64,000 nt of DNA from Tubulanus polymorphus (Eukaryota > Nemertea > Palaeonemertea > Tubulaniformes > Tubulanidae). Position 1 is the stretch's first letter. Every line of letters begins with the position of its first letter. Below the pieces are notes generated by a model. It made no database searches. It had not been told where the DNA came from and saw only the letters and a list, made by a program, of their open reading frames with translations. The position numbers were made by a program, and so were the translations under genes. Positions 59,001-64,000 of the stretch are shown piece by piece. Where the stretch lies: assembly GCF_964204645.1 (NCBI RefSeq), contig NC_134032.1, forward strand, positions 2,072,916-2,136,915, in the 5' to 3' direction.

Positions 59001-62000
59001 TAAATTAAACCCATACAACTGTGGAACTGGATTCAGAGTCAAATTAAACCCACACAACTGTGGAACTGTATCCAGAGTCAAATTAAACCCTCACATATTA
59101 CTGTGGAACGCGGTTCAAAGTTAAATTAAACCCACATAACTGTGGAACTGGATTCAGAGTCAAATTAAACCCACACAACTGTGGAACTGTATCCAGAGTC
59201 AAATTAAACCCTCACATATTACTGTGGAACGGGGTTCAAAGTTAAATTAAACCCACACAACTGTGGAACTGGATTCAGAGTCAAATTAAACCCACACAAC
59301 TGTGGAACTGGATTCTAATACGGTGTACGCTGTTGATTGTTTGTAGAAATTTCCCGAAAACAGAAAGTCGAATCATACGGTAATAAAACCGTCAAACTTT
59401 ACGATTCATTCGAGCTGAAATGCGACGAGAAACAAATCGTCGGCGTGACACCCGTCGAATCTACCAATTACCACTGGACATTTGGTTCAATGAATAATGA
59501 TATCACACCAAAACCGATACCCGTCGACCCGAACAGATACGTGAAAACTGAAAATGGTAAGTCACTCATTCCGGCAAAATGTCATTATACAGTCGAACCT
59601 CGTTAGGTTCGAAAATTGAAACAATTACCGAATTTCGTGTCAACTATTTGATAAAAATGTTCCACAATCCCCAAAGTCCATTATTACCTGAAATGCTGGT
59701 ATACACTTTAACTGCCAGAGACGTGCGCGATCGATAAATCCCGACGATGCATTAAAACGAGTCAAACTTTAAAAAGGGGAAACTCATTATGGACCATCGT
59801 TCTAAGCGTGCTATTTACTATGAATAATGTCCATTTCAACTTGACTTGAGAGCTTACCGTGCGGCCTTGTGATAGAATTATAGGAGAAAACGGGTTAGAA
59901 CCTTGACCAACGTTTGGAAGATCAAGAACACAGATGTTGATACATTTGAAACCAAAAGCGAAGATGCTAGCCAGATTAGCCAAATCGAACAATATTTCAA
60001 GTTTAAAACCCGCTATATACAGAATTTCAAAGATTAAAAACCATTTTTACCCTAGCGAGAGATTGTCGCCAGGTAGTTTTAAGTTTAAAACCCGCTTTAA
60101 ACAGAATTTCAAAGATTAAAAACCATTTTTACCCTAGCGAGAGATTGTCGCCAGGTAGTTTTAAGTTTAAAACCCGCTATATACAGAATTTCAAAGATTA
60201 AAAACCATTTTTACCCTAGCGAGAGATTGTCGCCAGGTAGTTTTAAGTTTAAAACCCGCTATATACAGAATTTCAAAGATTAAAAACCATTTTTACCCTA
60301 GCGAGAGATTGTCGTCAGGTATAGTTGAAGTAAGCCTATAGGGTAACAGCGTTATTCGGCTGGAAACTAGCTGTTGTCGAGCACAGTCTGCATTTTGATA
60401 GTATTAGTATATGCTGGGGCGTAGGGGGGGGGGGGGTGGGGGTGGGGGGTGGTCTAGTAGCCAAACCTTTCATTTTCGTATTATAAAAGCTGAGACCAGA
60501 TCATGGGTAACTCCTTCCGGCCTTGTTACATTTTCCGTGTCAAAATAGCATAATTCATCTTCGTAGAATATAAGAAATTCGTAGAATTTGAGAAATAGTT
60601 GATAGAACATTGAATTTTGGAAAAAAATCCGGATGTCGACACGTGAATGCACGCACAAGCGACGCCTGGTGGATGATCCTTCCAAGAGCCCCGAGCCTCG
60701 ATTGCCGCAGTATTTGTCGCTTGCGCCAAACAAACTATCGCTGCCAGAAATTTTATTTCTATAAACCATATTCTTTAGATAAACCCTGGGACCGGTTGCA
60801 TAGTCATGGTTTAGACTTAAGACCTGGTTAAGACCAACTAAGTTTTATAGCCAATCTAACAACTTAAGATTTAAGACCACTATTAGACTTAAGTCACGAC
60901 TGTGCAACTGGCCCCTGGGGCCGGTTCCATAGTCAAGATTTAAGTCAAAAAGTGGTCTTAAATCTTAAGACTGGTCTTAAGCTGTTAGATAAGCTATATA
61001 ACTTAAATAGTCTTAGACTAGTCTCAAGTCTAAGCCATGACTATGGAACCGGCCCCTGGTGTTAACTGAATATCACTAGAGCCCCGATTTATTCTGTTTT
61101 TCTGATGGTGTGGTGAATATGTAAATTGTTTTGCAGGTGATTTAATTGTATCCCACGCTGAAGTAGATGACAGCACCACTGGACAGCATTTATACGTCTG
61201 CAATATATGGGGTATAACTTCCGGAAAGTCTGCTAGTCTACACCCCATCAAAGTCCTTGGTACGTGATATGACACCCGCCGGGTGTTATTTTGATTATGA
61301 TTCTCAATTCGAAATAATATATACTGTACCCACTACTGGAAGGTTTTGAGGAGGAGAAAAATTATGATTAGTTACTAATGACAACCTTCTCATTCTCAAT
61401 GACTGAAACCATTCAGTAAAATTATGATTAGTTACTAATGACAACCTTCTCATCTCAATGACTTAAACCATTCAGTAAAATTATGATTAGTTACTAATGA
61501 CAACCTTCTCATCTCAATGACTTAAACCATTCAGTAAAATTATGATCAGTCACTAATGACAACCTTCTCATCTCAATGACTTTAACCATTCAGTAAAATT
61601 ATGATTAGTTACTAATGACAACCTTCTCATCTCAATGACTCAAACCATTCAGTAAAATTAAGATTAGTTACTAATGACTCCCTTCTCATTCTCAATGACT
61701 CAAACCATTCAGTAAAATTTTGATTAGTTACTAATGACTCCCTTCTCATTCTCAATGACTCAAACCATTCAGTAAAATTTTGATTAGTTACTAATGACTC
61801 CCTTCTCATTCTCAATGACTCAAACCATTCAGTAAAATTTTGATTAGTTACTAATGACTCCCTTCTCATTCTCAATGACTCAAACCATTCAGTAAAATTT
61901 TGATTAGTTACTAATGACTCCCTTCTCATTCTCACTGACTTCTACGATTCAGTACAATTATGATTAGTCACTAATGACAACCTTCTCATCTCAATGACTT

Positions 62001-63676
62001 AAACCATTCAGTAAAATTATGATTAGTTACTAATGACAACCTTCTCATCTCAATGACTTCAACGATTCAGTAAAATTTTGATTAGTTAGTTACTCACAAC
62101 AACCTTCTCATTCTCAATGACTTCTCATTCTCGAAGACTTAAAAACTTCAGCACGATTATGATGACAGCAACGATTCAGTAATATTATAAAAAAAGTTAC
62201 TGTAGACAGTCTTAATATTCCCTGATTCAGTAAAAAGTTTATCAGAAAAATGATTAAATAATATCTAATTCTCATTCAGTAAGATATTGATGAGTTAATG
62301 TCGACGACCTTCTCATTCTCGACGATCAAAACACTTTTTTTTCTAGACGATACAAATCAGCACACGACTAAACCCGTCGCTTTGAAATATCCCGTAAGCG
62401 AAGGACGCCGGAACATGAATCCAAGGCCAACGTTGAACGGTAGCGCGATAATGCTGCCTTGTTTATTCACCGGAATGTAAGTAAAGACCGATGAAATGAT
62501 CGTTAAAAAAACGATACGCGGAGTCGGACTCGGGTCTTTCCTGCGCGATAGGCAGATTTACCACAGCTGTTTGTGTTGTGTGGTATATCCTCCTTTCTCG
62601 TGACATATGTGTGATATCGTTCCTGCATATACCATGGAGGATGGTTGGAGTGTAAATAAAATCGTAATCGTAATTCGTAATCATAGATATTAGTGAAAAT
62701 TAGTTCATTTTAATGAACTTTGAACTGGATTTTTAGGCTCCCAAATGGAAATTTCGCTAAACAAGGCATCAAGTATACATCAGATCGGTGTCCCCAATGA
62801 GTGCATGGTAGAGTTTTACAGGAAAAATGATTTGCCGATGAGAGAAATTGATTCGAATTGAAATGAAATATAGAAGAAATTGAAGCGCGGTAACCGAGTA
62901 ACCACTAGTGACACCTGGCGGATCCTCGCCTGCCATAAGCGGAATCCTCGATTGCCACAGTTAGCGGTGCCGGTTCCCCATTCTAATGACTGTTTGCACT
63001 TGACGGCCAATCTGACCGGCTGTGTCCATCTGTATCAATTACGACAAATTTTTTGATTTTCTTTTAAATATCGTCGTTGATTGGTTATTTCTCACTAGAC
63101 CGTACGTGGCCGTTGATTGGTACAGAGAGGCCGCCGGCAACGGAAGACAAAGCGTCAGCAGCGGGCAAAGCGTCAATGGCAGCCAAAGCGACAGCAGTAT
63201 GGAACCAGTCAAGGTCGGCTCCAACACAACCTCGTTGAAGATCGGTGACGGCGGTGCTGATATGGTGGAAGGAATCTATTATTGTAAACCTCGTAGACAG
63301 GATGAACCGAGAGCTTATTACAACGTAACCATCGAGCGTGAGTTTCCCTCTGTCAATAGACATTCGAATAGCCCCTTAGATAATAGATTACGAGCCAAAT
63401 TTTAGCACGGGTATGATCATTGAATTGCGACCCGATACTAGCAGGTACCGAGATTGATAGCACGAATATGGGAAGTGGTATGGCGGCGACAGCGCTATCC
63501 CTAAATTTATGCAAATTTTCTCATTCCAGAAAAGCCCGAATGGATTTCGAAGCCGAAAAACGTTCTGATATTTCCGAAGGAAGAGGCCGTATTCGAGTGC
63601 AAAGCTAAAGGCAAACCACAACCGGCGATTAGCTGGATCGTCGACGGTGTCGATTACGAACCCGGGAAATGGATCG
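53034..63676 (+). CDS. L1/neuroglian-like immunoglobulin cell-adhesion molecule, 5' part (partial)
   Basis: Eight exons join with matching phases: 53034-53127, 56413-56527, 57437-57618, 59347-59556, 61137-61259, 62347-62476, 63099-63337, 63530-63676. The gene continues beyond the window. About 413 residues are visible: a signal peptide (about 1-24), three Ig domains each split over two exons, and the start of a fourth. Ig landmarks: LFCGHIDG, VEWFK and YYCMARN in domain 1; FELKCDE, HWTFG and LYVCN in domain 2; IMLPCL, VDWYRE and IYYCK in domain 3, which carries a Ser/Gly/Gln-rich insert; FECKAKGKPQPAISWIVDG in domain 4. The order and the PEWISKPKN opening of domain 4 resemble L1CAM, neurofascin and neuroglian, type I membrane proteins of axon guidance and cell contact. 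Fibronectin and membrane parts are not in the window, so hemolin-like or other IgSF proteins remain possible. Confidence 0.87.
53240..55090 (+). repeat. Minisatellite, unit 69 bp, about 27 copies (Ig-gene intron 1)
   Basis: The unit is GAGATGACTGATACACAGTT, then ACAGATATAGGCTAGGGGTA, then ATAATACCAATATCACTTCT, then CTCCAGG. Copies are about 95 percent alike. CTCTAGGGAG and CTCCAGGTAG variants alternate, suggesting higher-order units. It is open on the minus strand in places only because of the unit length. Confidence 0.97.
55111..55220. mobile_element. MITE family M4
   Basis: About 110 bp with ends GGACCCAGTTCCACAGTTGT and its partner ACTGTGGAACTGAACC. The body has inverted TTAACTC blocks. 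The right end matches the monomer of the array at 57660-59320 and the half-copy at 18236. Confidence 0.75.
55228..55332. mobile_element. Second small inverted-repeat element next to M4
   Basis: GGTCCAGTTTTATAAACTGG on the left and AGAGTTAAAACCGGGCCCTG on the right are imperfect inverted ends. Related phrases occur at about 49570-49640 (AAAGTTTATACC and TATAAAACTGACCC). Confidence 0.5.
56618..56928. mobile_element. MITE family M5 (Ig-gene intron 2)
   Basis: The ends AGCCGCGATCACACGAGCG and CGTCCGTGTGATCGCGGCT are complementary. Inner GGCCCGGG and GCCCGGGCC blocks extend the symmetry. It is non-coding. A fragment of the family is at 9545-9612. Confidence 0.8.
57660..59320 (+). repeat. Minisatellite, unit 39 bp, about 42 copies, MITE-M4-related (Ig-gene intron 3)
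   Basis: The unit is AACTGTGGAACTGGATCCAG, then AGTCAAATTAAACCCACAC. The first half is the terminal sequence of M4 (ACTGTGGAACTGRRTCC). Variant units (GGAACGGGGTTCAAAGTTAA, GGAAGTGGATTTTGAGTC) recur at regular spacing, so the array is built of longer composite blocks. It is fully open on the minus strand, because 39 is divisible by three, and this creates artificial proteins. Confidence 0.96.
59999..60325 (+). repeat. Tandem repeat, unit 82 bp, four copies (Ig-gene intron 4)
   Basis: Four almost identical units begin AAGTTTAAAACCCGCTATAT and end GAGATTGTCGCCAGGTAGTT. A poly-G tract follows at about 60425-60450. Confidence 0.95.
60788..61057. mobile_element. Two adjacent copies of MITE family M3 (Ig-gene intron 4)
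   Basis: Copy 1 (60788-60915) and copy 2 (60915-61057) share the GGGGCC junction. Each has GACCGGTTGCATAGTC or GCCGGTTCCATAGTC at one end and GACTGTGCAACTGGCCCC or GACTATGGAACCGGCCCC at the other. Copy 1 carries the inner phrase seen in the 51380-52410 array. Confidence 0.88.
61350..62140 (+). repeat. Minisatellite, unit about 60 bp, about 12 copies (Ig-gene intron 5)
   Basis: The unit is CAGTAAAATTATGATTAGTT, then ACTAATGACAACCTTCTCAT, then CTCAATGACTTAAACCATT. A block of five identical 61-bp units with GACTCCCTTCTCATTC sits in the middle (about 61640-61940), flanked by more diverged units. Confidence 0.95.
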
Positions 63677-63729
63677 GTAGGTCTTTACGAAATACAAATT
63701 CGATTAATTTGTTTTAGAAGATTCGTAGA

Positions 63730-63912
63730 GGAGTTATTGTTATTATCATTCTTATTATTATTATTTATTATTATCATTCTTATTATTATTATTATTATTA
63801 TTATTTATTATTATCATTTTTATTATTATTATTTACTATTATCATTATTATCTTCATATGTGATTAACACTTTATTTATTATCACTTTATTTTTATCAGT
63901 TTATTATTTTTT
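63730..63912 (+). repeat. (TTA/ATT)n-rich microsatellite
   Basis: TTATTATTA-type runs with CATTCT and TTTATTATC interruptions fill the start of the intron after exon 8 of the Ig gene. Confidence 0.95.
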
Positions 63913-63924
63913 CTAAGTGCAATC

Positions 63925-64000
63925 CTCTATCAGGTTCAGCCTTTAGGGCTTGGGGTTGTCCTTCTTATATATGTGCCTATTTATCTATGAAATTATATTC
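63925..64000 (+). mobile_element. Possible LINE 3' tail, cut by the window end
   Basis: CAGGTTCAGCCTTTAGGGCT followed by TTCTTATATATGTGCC and an AT-rich tail resembles the tail at 47230-47396. Too little is visible to be sure. Confidence 0.3.

Noticed and set aside
57483-59081. Long minus-strand frames with repeated CGFNLTLDPVPQL-like peptides
   Set aside because: They arise because the 39-bp minisatellite unit is a multiple of three and lacks a stop in that frame. The array lies in an intron of a plus-strand gene.

Overview
The window looks like nuclear DNA of a marine invertebrate, most likely a lophotrochozoan such as a mollusc or a related spiralian (inference). Evidence: spliced genes with GT-AG introns, an AT-rich background full of short inverted-repeat transposons and minisatellites, a short TTAGGG tract, Penelope/retrozyme-type minimal hammerhead motifs, and a large GRL101-like LDLa/LRR G-protein-coupled receptor. 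Exons were placed by joining open frames at GT-AG borders whose phases agree; no transcript data were available.

Left third (1-24.5 kb): the last two exons of an unknown gene (2611-3527, +) sit behind a 17-copy minisatellite that supplies their splice acceptor. An intronless class A GPCR follows (5296-6393, -), then a tentative two-exon gene for a small, possibly mitochondrial, membrane protein (7321-9358, -). From 9.5 to 24.5 kb there is almost no recognisable coding sequence. It holds terminal-inverted-repeat elements in several families, a 530-bp near-palindrome, a 28-bp minisatellite and a tandem array of about 168-bp units carrying hammerhead-ribozyme cores.

Middle (24.5-38 kb): a three-exon gene (24570-31636, -) encodes a predicted 1938-residue receptor with CUB-like modules, two C-type lectin-like domains, LDLa repeats, leucine-rich repeats and seven transmembrane helices. 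Next come LINE fragments, a second hammerhead array, a 50-residue secreted peptide precursor (33731-33883, -) and an unknown basic protein (36529-37134, -).

Right third (38-64 kb): a 76-bp array with a pol III B-box-like motif in each unit precedes a secreted C-type lectin (40783-42587, +). A third hammerhead array and an isolated hammerhead at the tip of a long inverted repeat lie at 45-46.8 kb. They are followed by two tentative minus-strand exons, a CT-rich low-complexity block, a secreted protein made of three ShK domains (49448-51173, +), and the 5' part of an L1/neuroglian-like Ig cell-adhesion gene (53034 to beyond 63676, +). Most long introns of this last gene hold a different minisatellite. 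Two arrays (51.4-52.4 kb and 57.7-59.3 kb) appear to be amplified pieces of transposon families found intact elsewhere in the window.

The genes with recognisable domains act mainly at the cell surface or outside the cell (two GPCRs, lectin, ShK protein, Ig adhesion molecule, small peptide). They do not form an operon or an evident pathway.
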